In this document: positions 1 to 7,446 of the stretch, in pieces
How positions within the stretch are numbered: the first letter of the stretch is position 1
Layout of the letters: each line of letters begins with the position of its first letter
Assembly: GCA_015488115.1 (NCBI GenBank)
Contig: WFOK01000022.1
Coordinates: forward strand, 1-36,444
Direction: 5' to 3'
Source: Mariprofundaceae bacterium
Lineage (GTDB): Bacteria; Pseudomonadota; Zetaproteobacteria; Mariprofundales; Mariprofundaceae
DNA: 36,444 bases
The notes under the pieces: model-generated
Seen by the model: only the letters and a program-made list of their open reading frames with translations
The model's database searches: none
Told to the model about the DNA's origin: nothing
Made by a program: the position numbers and the translations under genes

Positions 1-160
1 GGGTGCCATACTTTTCTAGGGAACTGGAGTATTTATCGGATTGTCTCTTTAATGAAAGGGTTGAAACAGCCATTAGGGATGGCAGTGAATTCTTCAGTGA
101 GTCAAGTTGCTGCAGAAATCGATCAAGAATTAACTCAAAGCTTTCTATCTCTGCCATCAT
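1..160 (-). CDS. Unrecognised protein, N-terminal part, runs off the left edge
   Basis: On the minus strand an ATG at 160-158 opens a frame of 53 codons that reaches the window edge with no stop. A purine-rich Shine-Dalgarno-like stretch (AAGGGAAGGGG) lies directly upstream. A second ATG follows immediately at 157. The visible residues (MMAEIESFELILDRFLQQL, continuing with Asp-Ser-Leu-Lys) look amphipathic and helical, like the start of a coiled-coil or cytoplasmic protein. I do not recognise the family and assign no function. The base composition (about 42 % GC) is unlike the rest of the window. Two plus-strand frames are also open here, but neither has a visible start. Confidence 0.45.
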   Translation of the reverse strand, partial: MMAEIESFELILDRFLQQLDSLKNSLPSLMAVSTLSLKRQSDKYSSSLEKYGT

Positions 161-219
161 GCCCCTTCCCTTCTGATTCAAGCTCCCATCAAGCAGAATA
201 TTTTGAAAGCCCAAATTAG

Positions 220-242
220 TCTGAGGAAGGATATTCCTCAGA
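220..242 (-). terminator. Hairpin between the OYE operon and the left-edge gene
   Basis: A perfect 9-bp inverted repeat (TCTGAGGAA, 5-nt loop, TTCCTCAGA) starts three bases after the stop codon of the leftward OYE gene. The T-tract after it on the minus strand is weak (CTAATTT), so the hairpin may be an imperfect intrinsic terminator. Its position at the operon end supports that role. Confidence 0.45.
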
Positions 243-244
243 AA

Positions 245-1330
245 CTACGTTTTCAATTCTGAAACAAGCCGAGGATAGTCCGTATAGCCTTCCGCACCAC
301 CACCGTAGAAGGTGGCTGGGTCCGGCTCGTTGAGCGGCGCGCCGAGCTTAAAGCGGCGCACGAGATCCGGGTTGGCGAGAAACGGCACGCCGAAGCTCAC
401 CAGGTCCGCGCGTCCCTCGGCGATGGCCGCATGGGCGCGATCCTTCGTGTAGCCGCCATTGGCCATGTAGGCCCCGGGAAAGCGGCGGCGGATCTTCGTG
501 AAATCCACGCGAGCATCCGGCTCGCCAATCATCGAGACCTCGACAACATGCAGATAGACCACGCCGATCTCGCCCAGCCTTTCGGCCACGCGGTTGAACA
601 GCGCTTGGGGATCGGAGTCGTCGATGTCGTTGAAGCGGTTGACCGGCGAGATGCGCACGCCGACCTTATCCGCACCGATCTCATGGCTGACGGCCTCGGC
701 TACCTCGGCCAGGAAGCGGATGCGGTTCTCGATACTGCCGCCGTAGGCATCGGTGCGCTGGTTCGTGCGGTCGCGCAGGAACTGGTCGATCAGGTAGCCA
801 TTGGCGGCGTGGATCTCCACGCCGTCGAAGCCCGCGTCCATTGCGCAGGCCGCCGCATGGCGGTATTGATCCACGATGTCTGGAATCTCGTCCGTATCCA
901 GCGCGCGCGGGGTGACGAAGTCCTTCATGCCCTCCAACGTGAAGGCCTGGCCTGCCGGCCGGATCGCGCTCGGGGCCACCGGCGGCTCACCGGCATGGAA
1001 GTCCGGGTGCGAGATGCGGCCGCAATGCCATAGTTGCACGAAGATGCGCCCGCCCGCCGCGTGCACGGCATCGGTGACCTTGCGCCATCCTTCGATCTGC
1101 TCCCGCGTGTGGATGCCCGGCGTGGCCGGATAGCCGATGCCCTGTTCGGATACCTGTGCGCCCTCGGTGATGATGAGCCCTGCCGTGGCGCGTTGGCGGT
1201 AGTACTCGGCGGTCAGATCGGTCGGGATGTTGTCGGGGCAGCGGTTGCGCGTCATCGGCGCCATCACGATGCGGTTGGGCAGTTCCAGCGGGCCCAGTTG
1301 GATCGGTGTGAAAAGGTCGCTCATCGTCAT
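245..1330 (-). CDS. Old Yellow Enzyme family NADH:flavin oxidoreductase (NemA-like)
   Basis: This 361-residue protein is a full-length FMN-dependent TIM-barrel ene-reductase of the Old Yellow Enzyme class. The family reduces activated C=C bonds and nitro or maleimide-type electrophiles with NAD(P)H in the cytoplasm. Visible signatures are the N-terminal LGPLELPNRIVMAPMTRNR, the HAANGYLIDQFL substrate/flavin loop with the His-Ala-Ala-Asn pair, the YGGSIENR motif, and a C-terminal phosphate-binding FGVPFLANPDLVRRF. It is the last gene of the leftward TetR-led operon and starts 12 nt after the nitroreductase-methyltransferase stop. E. coli nemA is likewise controlled by a TetR-family repressor (NemR), which supports an electrophile-detoxification role here. 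The in vivo substrate cannot be told from sequence. Confidence 0.93.
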   Translation of the reverse strand: MTMSDLFTPIQLGPLELPNRIVMAPMTRNRCPDNIPTDLTAEYYRQRATAGLIITEGAQVSEQGIGYPATPGIHTREQIEGWRKVTDAVHAAGGRIFVQLWHCGRISHPDFHAGEPPVAPSAIRPAGQAFTLEGMKDFVTPRALDTDEIPDIVDQYRHAAACAMDAGFDGVEIHAANGYLIDQFLRDRTNQRTDAYGGSIENRIRFLAEVAEAVSHEIGADKVGVRISPVNRFNDIDDSDPQALFNRVAERLGEIGVVYLHVVEVSMIGEPDARVDFTKIRRRFPGAYMANGGYTKDRAHAAIAEGRADLVSFGVPFLANPDLVRRFKLGAPLNEPDPATFYGGGAEGYTDYPRLVSELKT

Positions 1331-1342
1331 GCCTCGTGCTTG

Positions 1343-2554
1343 TCAGTCGGCGCTTCGTTGCAGGATGCAGAACAGGGCCTTGGGCTGGGCGTCGTTTCCT
1401 GGCCCGACAAAGCGGCTATCGCGCGCGGCCAGCAACGTGAATCCGTCTGCGAACAGGCGCCGGATGTCGCCCGCGTCGTAACGCCCCGGCGGCCCCATCT
1501 CGCTGGTTTCATGCTTGTGGAAGCACTTGAGCAGCAGATGGCCGCCTTCCGCCAGCAGCCGCCGGATCGTGGCCAGGTAGGCAGCCTGCGCCTCGGGTTC
1601 GGCGAAGCAGTGGAACACGCCACGGTCGACGATGATGTCGAACGGGCCGTCAAGCCTGCTGTCCAGCACGTCGTCCACGACAAAGCGCACGTCGACTCCG
1701 GCCTTCTCGGCGCGGGCGCGGGCGGAATCCACGGCCGTCTCGGAGATGTCGCTCGCGGTCACTGCAAAGCCGCGCGCAGCCAGCGCCACGGCCTGCGTGC
1801 CCGGCCCGCAGCCGAGATCCAGCAGCCTGCCGGTGGCAAGGCCCAGTTCATCCAGCGCGCGGCCAATGTCCGCATCCAGCCCCTCGTGGAACCACGGCAA
1901 TTGCTCGGCGGCCGTTTCCTGATACCGCGCCTCCCAGCCGCAGGCTGCCGGCGGCCGCCAGGGCTCGCCCCAGCGGCCGGCATGGGCGATATCCTCGATG
2001 GGCCTGCGCGAGCGCGGCGCGGTTTCCAAGTCGCGGAACGGCCCGGGTGCTGCCTCGGGCGCGGCCGGGTGGCCAAGTGCCGTCACGCTCATCACATGCC
2101 AGCCCTCGGGCAGACCCGTGGCCTCGCGCACGGCCTCCACGTCGAAGCCGCCCATCTGATGGCTGGCCAGCCCCAGCTCCGCGGCTTGCAGGCACAGGCT
2201 GACGGCGGCCTGGCCGGCGTCGTATTCGCACCAGCGGTTGGTTCGACCGTCCTGCGAGAATGTCGGCACGCAGGCCGTGAGGATGAGCACCGGCGCGTTT
2301 TGCGCCCAAAGGCGGTTCTTCTCGGCCAGCGCATCCAGCACCCGCCGCCATGCGGCTTCATCGCTGAAACGGTCGGCCACGACGAAGCGCCACGGCTCCT
2401 CCCCGAAGCATGAGGGCGCCCAGCGCGCCGCCTCCAGACAGGCAGCGAGCTGTCCGGCCGTGACCGGTTTTTCGGCATCGAAGGCACGCGTGCTCCAGCG
2501 TTCGGCGAACAGGCGCGCCACCGGCGCCTGCACGTTCAGCCGCTGCCGTCCCAT
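1343..2554 (-). CDS. Nitroreductase / SAM-dependent methyltransferase fusion protein
   Basis: A single 403-residue frame joins two enzymes. Residues ~10-185 are an FMN nitroreductase domain ([27 protein letters not shown], ending near VTALGHPA). Residues ~200-403 are a class I SAM methyltransferase with motif [17 protein letters not shown] near 245, an acidic SDISE and [11 protein letters not shown], resembling the TehB/thiopurine-methyltransferase-like group. The frame extends to 2614, but I place the start at ATG 2554. It overlaps the CDGSH stop as ATGA, and the added 20 residues would lie inside the CDGSH coding region. The gene sits between the CDGSH protein and OYE in the redox operon, so oxidoreduction followed by methylation of one small xenobiotic is a reasonable inference. 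I cannot name the substrate. No frameshift or degraded linker is visible. Confidence 0.88.
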   Translation of the reverse strand: MGRQRLNVQAPVARLFAERWSTRAFDAEKPVTAGQLAACLEAARWAPSCFGEEPWRFVVADRFSDEAAWRRVLDALAEKNRLWAQNAPVLILTACVPTFSQDGRTNRWCEYDAGQAAVSLCLQAAELGLASHQMGGFDVEAVREATGLPEGWHVMSVTALGHPAAPEAAPGPFRDLETAPRSRRPIEDIAHAGRWGEPWRPPAACGWEARYQETAAEQLPWFHEGLDADIGRALDELGLATGRLLDLGCGPGTQAVALAARGFAVTASDISETAVDSARARAEKAGVDVRFVVDDVLDSRLDGPFDIIVDRGVFHCFAEPEAQAAYLATIRRLLAEGGHLLLKCFHKHETSEMGPPGRYDAGDIRRLFADGFTLLAARDSRFVGPGNDAQPKALFCILQRSAD

Positions 2555-2790
2555 CAGAGCTCGTCGTGCGAGCCGTCGCAGAACGGCGGGTTCTTCGTGT
2601 GCTTGCACTGGCACAGGGCCACGGTCTGCGTTTCCCTGATCTCGAAGGCCCTGGGCTCGATGCCCGTTCCCTCGTGCGAGCCGTCACAGAACGGCTGGTT
2701 CTTCGAACGCCCGCAGGCGCACCAGTAATAGGTGCCCGGCTCAAGCTCCAGCAGCTTCGGCTCCTTGGCGGCAATCACGGGTTCACTCAT
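2554..2790 (-). CDS. Double CDGSH iron-sulfur protein
   Basis: The protein has 78 residues and two CDGSH motifs, one at ~34-38 (C-A-C-G...PFCDGSH) and one at ~71-75 (C-Q-C-K...PFCDGSH). Each has the Cys-x-Cys...Cys...His pattern that holds a [2Fe-2S] cluster with three Cys and one His. This tandem layout is typical of small bacterial CDGSH proteins related to MiNT/CISD3, which carry redox-labile clusters. It has no signal peptide and is probably cytoplasmic. A strong Shine-Dalgarno (GGAGGAAGG) precedes the ATG. The first 8 nt overlap the end of the cytochrome b gene and the stop overlaps the next start, so it is translationally coupled on both sides. It is likely an electron-transfer or redox-sensing partner for the neighbouring flavoenzymes (inference). 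Confidence 0.93.
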   Translation of the reverse strand: MSEPVIAAKEPKLLELEPGTYYWCACGRSKNQPFCDGSHEGTGIEPRAFEIRETQTVALCQCKHTKNPPFCDGSHDEL

Positions 2791-3484
2791 TTCCTTCCTC
2801 CTTGTGCCCCATTCGGGCGAGTTCCTCTTCGGTGAAAAACTTGTTGCCTGAAATCATGCTCGATGCCAGCCCGCGTGTTTCGAGCAATTCATGAACGACC
2901 AGCATCAACAGATGGGCGAGAATGAAGACGGCTATCAGCAGGGCCCCGATTTCATGGGGAACATGCAGCCATGCAGGCGGCCATTGCCCTGCCTGCGGGA
3001 CATGCTCGTGGGCTGCGTGCGCTGCGGCCTCGGGCATGGCCGGTCCGAGCAGATACATGGTCGCGCCCGTCATGATCTGGGACAGGGCCAGCAGAAAGAA
3101 GCCCGCATAGGCGATCCCCGCCAGGGCGTTGTGTGCAAAATAGACAGGCCCTCTGCCACGAAAGCCGCCCAGGTAGAAGCGCAGCGTGTCCATGAGCTCC
3201 TGCCGCCGCCATGCATCCAGCGGCAGGATGTCCCGCCAGTGTCCGGGCCCCGGGGGGCCGGCAAGCGCATAGCCAAGGCGCGCAAGCAGGAAGGCCGCGA
3301 ACACGAAACCGATGGCCGCATGCACATCGATCATGGCTTCTTCAACATGCTCGGCGATGCCCAGGGGCTCCCTCGCCCAGATCAGTCCGCCGATGAGCAG
3401 CAGGCAGATCACGCACAGGGCATTGACCCAGTGCGTGAGCCTTATCAGTCCGTTCCAGACATGCACTGGACGATAGGGCGCCAT
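2783..3484 (-). CDS. Cytochrome b561-type membrane protein (Ni/Fe-hydrogenase b-type cytochrome family)
   Basis: This 233-residue integral membrane protein has about four to five hydrophobic segments and conserved histidines in or next to them: RLTHWVNAL, DVHAAIGF, YFAHNALAG, VPHEIGALL and AHLLMLVVHELLE. That pattern fits the prokaryotic cytochrome b561/HydC family that binds two b-type hemes and passes electrons between quinol and a periplasmic or cytoplasmic partner. A His-rich loop (AAAHAAHEHV) lies before the last segments. The frame is open further upstream, but ATG at 3484 overlaps the upstream stop as ATGA and gives the family's usual N-terminus (YRPVHVWNGLIRLTHW), so I use it. Within the operon it may link the flavin/FeS proteins to the quinone pool (inference). 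Confidence 0.85.
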   Translation of the reverse strand: MAPYRPVHVWNGLIRLTHWVNALCVICLLLIGGLIWAREPLGIAEHVEEAMIDVHAAIGFVFAAFLLARLGYALAGPPGPGHWRDILPLDAWRRQELMDTLRFYLGGFRGRGPVYFAHNALAGIAYAGFFLLALSQIMTGATMYLLGPAMPEAAAHAAHEHVPQAGQWPPAWLHVPHEIGALLIAVFILAHLLMLVVHELLETRGLASSMISGNKFFTEEELARMGHKEEGNE

Positions 3485-3891
3485 CAGTCCACCGACTTCA
3501 GTTTCATGATGCCGATGCCCATCAGCAGCATCGAGGCGATGATCGAGATGCCGCCGATCGGCGTGAGCATGCCGGCGAAACCGAGGCCAGCGCCGGCCAG
3601 ATACAACATGCCCGAATGAAACAGCGCGCCGATGATCAGCAGCACCGAGACGGTTTTGGCGATCCAGTCCTCCAGCGCCAGCCTGCAGAGCAGATAGCCA
3701 ATGACGATGTTCAACACGCTCTCCAGATTGCCATGAGCGTGCGCGGCCTTGAGCAGGGCATGCTGTGGACTGGCCAGCCATTTGCCGAGTTCCTCGCCCG
3801 GCAACTGGAACTTGCTGGCCAGGAACATGCCGAGCCCCAGCGTGGTGAGAAAATAGAAAAAGCCGAAGGCCATGTTCTTCTTTCCGATCAT
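3484..3891 (-). CDS. Small four-helix integral membrane protein, function unknown
   Basis: The product is 135 residues with four clear hydrophobic segments (around 8-26, 55-72, 78-97 and 104-126) and short loops. A conserved-looking KAAHAHGNLESVLN stretch precedes helix 2, and its histidines could bind a metal, heme or quinone, but that is speculation. I do not recognise the family. ATG 3891 overlaps the tetR stop as ATGA and is preceded by GGAGGG at good spacing. Its stop overlaps the cytochrome b start. Being locked between tetR and cytochrome b561 suggests it is a membrane subunit or partner of that cytochrome. Confidence 0.75.
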   Translation of the reverse strand: MIGKKNMAFGFFYFLTTLGLGMFLASKFQLPGEELGKWLASPQHALLKAAHAHGNLESVLNIVIGYLLCRLALEDWIAKTVSVLLIIGALFHSGMLYLAGAGLGFAGMLTPIGGISIIASMLLMGIGIMKLKSVD

Positions 3892-4484
3892 CGTTTCTTC
3901 CCTCCTTCGTGGTTGCGGGGCGCCAGCCCCCTTCGGAGCAGCTCGATCAGCCGCTCCAGATCCGCTTCCAGCACGGGCAGCTCGTTGTACCGGAGCGAAA
4001 CGGGATGGTTGTAACGCATCAGCGCCTGGTGGATGTCGTAGGCTGTGCGCTCGGGATCATCCACGGCGAATGCGCCTTCACGCACGCCGCGCCGCAGGAT
4101 GTCCGCCAGGGCAAGGATCACCCTCCGCTCAAACTCGAGCAACAGGTCGCGGTAGCGTTCGTTGGCGAGCCGGACCATGTCGTACAGGTGGCGGGTCTGG
4201 GCGAACTGCGCATGTCCGGCCCGAAGGCGTGCAAGCAGGAAGGCTTCGAGCGCCTCGCTTGCGGATCGGGCGCGGGCGGCGGCATCAATGCCGGCGCGAA
4301 GCTTGGCCTCGAGCTGGCGGCGCATACAGGACATGGCAAGGGTTTCCTTGTTTTCGAAATGACGGTACAGGTTGCCGACGCTCATGCCCGCATCGGCGGC
4401 GATTTCGGCCATGGTGGTCTTGGCATAACCGTAGTCCGCGAAACGACGCTCCGCGGCGGCCAGAATGCGTTGTTTCACATGCAT
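3888..4484 (-). CDS. TetR/AcrR-family transcriptional regulator
   Basis: This 198-residue protein has a canonical N-terminal TetR helix-turn-helix: KQRILAAAERRFADYGYAKT, then MAEIAADAGMSVGNLYRHFENKETL at residues ~25-50. A divergent helical ligand-binding domain fills the rest. It is the first gene of the leftward redox operon, and its stop overlaps the next start as ATGA, so it very probably autoregulates. The promoter-proximal region contains a perfect 14-bp palindrome suitable as operator. TetR repressors ahead of OYE or nitroreductase genes (for example NemR) sense electrophiles. The ligand of this one cannot be predicted. Confidence 0.93.
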   Translation of the reverse strand: MHVKQRILAAAERRFADYGYAKTTMAEIAADAGMSVGNLYRHFENKETLAMSCMRRQLEAKLRAGIDAAARARSASEALEAFLLARLRAGHAQFAQTRHLYDMVRLANERYRDLLLEFERRVILALADILRRGVREGAFAVDDPERTAYDIHQALMRYNHPVSLRYNELPVLEADLERLIELLRRGLAPRNHEGGKKR

Positions 4485-4503
4485 GCGTTCGAGGTTACGG
4501 GCG

Positions 4504-4535
4504 GTGAATACTGAATGTCAACGTAAAATATTCAC
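4504..4535. promoter_or_regulatory. Promoter region of the tetR operon with a wide inverted repeat
   Basis: On the minus strand a perfect TTGACA (4521-4516) is a plausible -35 element. The matching -10 is poor (TAACCT at 4497-4492 with 18-bp spacing), which would place the start of transcription right at the ATG. Flanking it are GTGAATA (4504-4510) and TATTCAC (4529-4535), a 7-bp inverted repeat with an 18-bp gap, perhaps a second regulator site. The exact promoter is uncertain. Confidence 0.35.
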
Positions 4536-4537
4536 TT

Positions 4538-4551
4538 CCGAATGCATTCGG
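4538..4551. promoter_or_regulatory. Candidate TetR operator (perfect 14-bp palindrome)
   Basis: CCGAATGCATTCGG is a perfect dyad located 54 bases upstream of the tetR ATG. GAATGCATTC-type dyads are common for TetR/AcrR repressors. It lies upstream of a TTGACA hexamer on the minus strand at 4521-4516, where repressor binding could block the promoter. Confidence 0.6.
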
Positions 4552-4571
4552 TGCTGGTTTGTGTCATCGCG

Positions 4572-5753
4572 TCAGTTGCCTGCCGTTTTCCCGGAAGCGC
4601 CAAGGCGCAGGACCAGATAGCCGAGCATGCCCGAGAGCAGCGAGCCCGCCAGCACGGCGAGCTTGTCCGTGTAGGCGAACATGGCGTCGTCCTCGAAGGC
4701 AAGGGACGTGATGAACAGGCTCATCGTGAAACCGATGCCGGTCAGCGCCGATACGCCGTAGAGTTGGAGCCAGCGGCAGCCGTCCGGCAGCCTGGCCCAA
4801 CCAAGGCGGATGGCCAGCCAGGCAAAGCCGAAGACGCCAGCCTGCTTGCCGAGAAACAGGCCCAGAAGGATGCCGAGCGGCACGGAGGCCCCCATCTGGT
4901 CGAGGGCGATCGGGCGCATGTCCACGCCTGCGTTGACGAATGCGAACAGCGGCAGGATGAGGAAACTCACCCAGGGATGAAGATCGTGTTCCAGGCTCTT
5001 CAATGGCGAAAAGCCCCGATGCTGGCGGCCCCGGGTTGAAAGCGGGATCGTGAATGCCAGGGCCACGCCGGCCAGCGTCGCATGAACGCCGGACTTGAGC
5101 ACGCCCAGCCAAAGCAGCAGCGCAACGAGGAAATAGGCACTGCGTCTGACGACGCCCAGGCGGTTCATGAGCACGAGCGCGCTCAGGGAGGTCAGGGCCA
5201 GGGCCATCGAAATCCAGGAGAGCTCGGAGGTGTAGAACAGGGCGATGATCACGATGGCACCCAGATCGTCGATGATGGCCAGGGCCATCAGGAAGATCTT
5301 CAAGGCTGTGGGAACGCGACTGCCGAGCAGCGAAAGGATGCCGAGCGAGAAGGCGATGTCCGTGGCTGTGGGGATGGCCCAGCCCTGCAAGGCCGTCGCA
5401 TGGGCATGATTGATGAGCACGTAGATCAGTGCGGGTATCAGCATGCCACCCGCTGCGCCGAAAATCGGCAGCGATGCCTGCCGCAGGGAGGACAGATGTC
5501 CCTCGAGAACCTCGCGTTTGATCTCCAGGCCGATCAACAGAAAAAAGATGGCCATCAGTCCTTCGTTCACCCAATGATAGAGGGATTTGTCCAGCTCCAG
5601 CGGTCCGACATGGATTCCCACGGGCATATGCAGCGTGGCCGAATACCATGACGAGAGGCTGGAATTGCTGAGCACGAGGGCCAGCGCGGCGGCCAGAATC
5701 AGCAGCAGGCCGCCGGTCGCTTCATGGCGGATGAATTCGTCGATCCATTTCAA
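4572..5753 (-). CDS. nhaA: Na+/H+ antiporter NhaA
   Basis: This 393-residue inner-membrane protein aligns by eye along its whole length with E. coli NhaA, which exchanges Na+ or Li+ for H+ and controls cytoplasmic pH and sodium. Signatures are FFLLIGLEIKREVLEGHLSS, GWAIPTATDIAFSLGILSLL, the ion-binding pair IIDDLGA (Asp162-Asp163), LKSGVHATLAG, LPLFAFVNAGV and a C-terminal TGIGFTMSLFITSLAF. The frame is open to 5855, but the first ~34 residues there are not NhaA-like. A TTG at 5753 gives M-KWIDEFIRHEATGG, matching the family N-terminus. It overlaps the upstream cimA-type stop as TTGA, implying translational coupling. The rare TTG start may keep expression low. Confidence 0.95.
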   Translation of the reverse strand: MKWIDEFIRHEATGGLLLILAAALALVLSNSSLSSWYSATLHMPVGIHVGPLELDKSLYHWVNEGLMAIFFLLIGLEIKREVLEGHLSSLRQASLPIFGAAGGMLIPALIYVLINHAHATALQGWAIPTATDIAFSLGILSLLGSRVPTALKIFLMALAIIDDLGAIVIIALFYTSELSWISMALALTSLSALVLMNRLGVVRRSAYFLVALLLWLGVLKSGVHATLAGVALAFTIPLSTRGRQHRGFSPLKSLEHDLHPWVSFLILPLFAFVNAGVDMRPIALDQMGASVPLGILLGLFLGKQAGVFGFAWLAIRLGWARLPDGCRWLQLYGVSALTGIGFTMSLFITSLAFEDDAMFAYTDKLAVLAGSLLSGMLGYLVLRLGASGKTAGN

Positions 5754-7351
5754 GGGGCAGGCACCTTGTCGATGGTCAGCTTGTATTCGATGGCATCGTT
5801 CAGTGCCCGGTAGGCCGCTTCGAGCACATCGGTGGAGACGCCCACGGTGCTCCATTTCGATTTTCCGTCCGTGGATTCGATCAGCACGCGAACAGCACCT
5901 TCCGTGCCCTTGCGCGTGGAAAGCACCCGGACCTTGAAATCGGCCAGGCGCATGTCGGCCAGCATGGGATAGACATCGACCAGGGCCGCGCGCAGCGCAT
6001 TGTCCATGGCGTTGACAGGTCCGTTGCCCAGCGCGGCCGTGTGCAGGGTACGCTCGCCCACCCGGAGCTGCACCGTGGCCTCGGCCTCCGCCGGATCGTG
6101 ATGGCCGCGCTTGTCGTCAAACACGCGGTAACGGATCAGTTCGAAATGGCGCCTGAAGCGACCCATGGCGCGCAGCAACAGCAGATGGAACGAGGCATCG
6201 GCGCCTTCAAAGGCGTAGCCCATGGCCTCCAATTCCTTGATGCGCCGCACGGCCTCGGCAACGACGGGGTCGTTCTCGTTCAGGCCTGCCGCGGGCTCGA
6301 GTTGTTGCATCTTGCTCAGGATATTGCTCCTGCCCGCCTGATCGGACACGAGAATTCGCCGCTCATTGCCGACCAGCGCCGGATCGATGTGCTCATAGAG
6401 CCGGCTTTCCTTGCGGATGGCCGATACATGCACGCCGCCCTTGTGCGCGAAGGCGTTCGTGCCGACATAGGGCTGGTGTCGCCAGGGCAGCCGGTTGGCC
6501 ATTTCATTGACGTAGTCCGATAGCGCTTTCAATTGCTTCATCGTTTCGGGCGATATGCCGCAATCCAGCCCCATCTTCATCTGAAGCGTGGGAATGAGCG
6601 AAATCAGGTTTGCGTTGCCGCATCGTTCGCCGATGCCGTTGACTGTTCCCTGAACCAGGGTGGCGCCGACGCGCAGGGCCGCGATGGAGTTGGCCACGGC
6701 CATTTCGCAGTCGTTGTGGGCGTGAATGCCCACCTTGTGCCCAGGGAAGGCCTCCAGCACCTTGCGCGTGATGCGGGCGACCTCATAGGGGATCGAACCG
6801 CCATTCGTGTCGCAGAGTACCAGATAGTCGGCGCCGCCCTCCGCGGCGGCTCGAAGCACGGAAAGGGCATATTCGGGGTCATCCGTAAATCCATCAAAGA
6901 AGTGCTCCGCATCGAAGAACACGACCGGCATCCTGGCCTTTAGCCAGGCGACGGAATCATGAACCAGATCGAGGTTCTCAAGCCGATTCGTGCGCAGGCT
7001 TTTTTCGACATGCAGCGCCCAGGCCTTGCCGAAAATGCACGCGGCGTCCGCGCCACAGGCGGCTAGCCGCGTCAGCAGAGGATCCTCGCCCGCTTTCTTG
7101 GACGGACGGGCGGTTGAGCCGAAGGCCACCAGCCTGCTTTTTGTCCATTGGCGCTGTCTGGCGAGGTTGAAGAAATGATCGTCCTTGGGATTGGCGCCGG
7201 GCCAGCCGCCTTCAATCCAATCCATGCCGAAATCGGCAAGCCTTTCGGCAATGCGCCATTTGTCCTCGCTTGAGAAATGAATGCCGGCGGTCTGGGCGCC
7301 ATCGCGCAGCGTGGTGTCGTAAAGCTCGATGCGTCGATGTGCATGGTTCAT
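5750..7351 (-). CDS. cimA: Citramalate synthase-type enzyme (alpha-IPM/homocitrate synthase family)
   Basis: The protein has 533 residues. It begins with the HMGL-like TIM barrel (IELYDTTLRDGAQT, FGMDWIEGGWPGANPKD, CDTNGGSIPYEV, VGIHAHNDCEMAVANS) and ends with a LeuA-type regulatory domain (~400-533; KVRVLSTRKGTEGAVRVLIES). This long form with the early GGWPGANPKD motif matches the citramalate synthase group that condenses pyruvate and acetyl-CoA, the first step of threonine-independent isoleucine synthesis. I choose ATG 7351. The in-frame ATG at 7372 would leave only about 7 nt of leader after the predicted promoter. nhaA is coupled to its stop codon. A 2-isopropylmalate synthase-like activity cannot be excluded, but the subgroup call is fairly secure. 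Confidence 0.88.
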   Translation of the reverse strand: MNHAHRRIELYDTTLRDGAQTAGIHFSSEDKWRIAERLADFGMDWIEGGWPGANPKDDHFFNLARQRQWTKSRLVAFGSTARPSKKAGEDPLLTRLAACGADAACIFGKAWALHVEKSLRTNRLENLDLVHDSVAWLKARMPVVFFDAEHFFDGFTDDPEYALSVLRAAAEGGADYLVLCDTNGGSIPYEVARITRKVLEAFPGHKVGIHAHNDCEMAVANSIAALRVGATLVQGTVNGIGERCGNANLISLIPTLQMKMGLDCGISPETMKQLKALSDYVNEMANRLPWRHQPYVGTNAFAHKGGVHVSAIRKESRLYEHIDPALVGNERRILVSDQAGRSNILSKMQQLEPAAGLNENDPVVAEAVRRIKELEAMGYAFEGADASFHLLLLRAMGRFRRHFELIRYRVFDDKRGHHDPAEAEATVQLRVGERTLHTAALGNGPVNAMDNALRAALVDVYPMLADMRLADFKVRVLSTRKGTEGAVRVLIESTDGKSKWSTVGVSTDVLEAAYRALNDAIEYKLTIDKVPAP

Positions 7352-7386
7352 GGTTGGCGTTCGTCCGTACATCGTTAGGATGTTGC

Positions 7387-7416
7387 ATCATATCATGACA
7401 GGATTACAACTGTCAG
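7387..7416 (-). promoter_or_regulatory. Predicted sigma-70 promoter for cimA-nhaA
   Basis: Read leftward, the -35 is CTGACA (7416-7411), the spacer 18 bp and the -10 TATGAT (7392-7387), each hexamer matching consensus at five of six positions. The predicted start is near 7380, giving a leader of about 28 nt to ATG 7351. The element lies just upstream of the divergent quinone oxidoreductase gene. Confidence 0.6.
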
Positions 7417-7446
7417 CAAATGGCTTGTCATGGCATGGGAGGAAGC

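Noticed and set aside
1-219. Two plus-strand frames open from the left edge (stops at 174-176 and 217-219)
   Set aside because: Neither shows a start or recognisable motif in the window; the minus-strand frame from 160 has a start and strong ribosome site, so it is preferred.
1034-2413. Plus-strand open frame of 459 codons
   Set aside because: Antisense to OYE and the nitroreductase-methyltransferase; Arg/Gly/Ala-rich shadow of high-GC genes.
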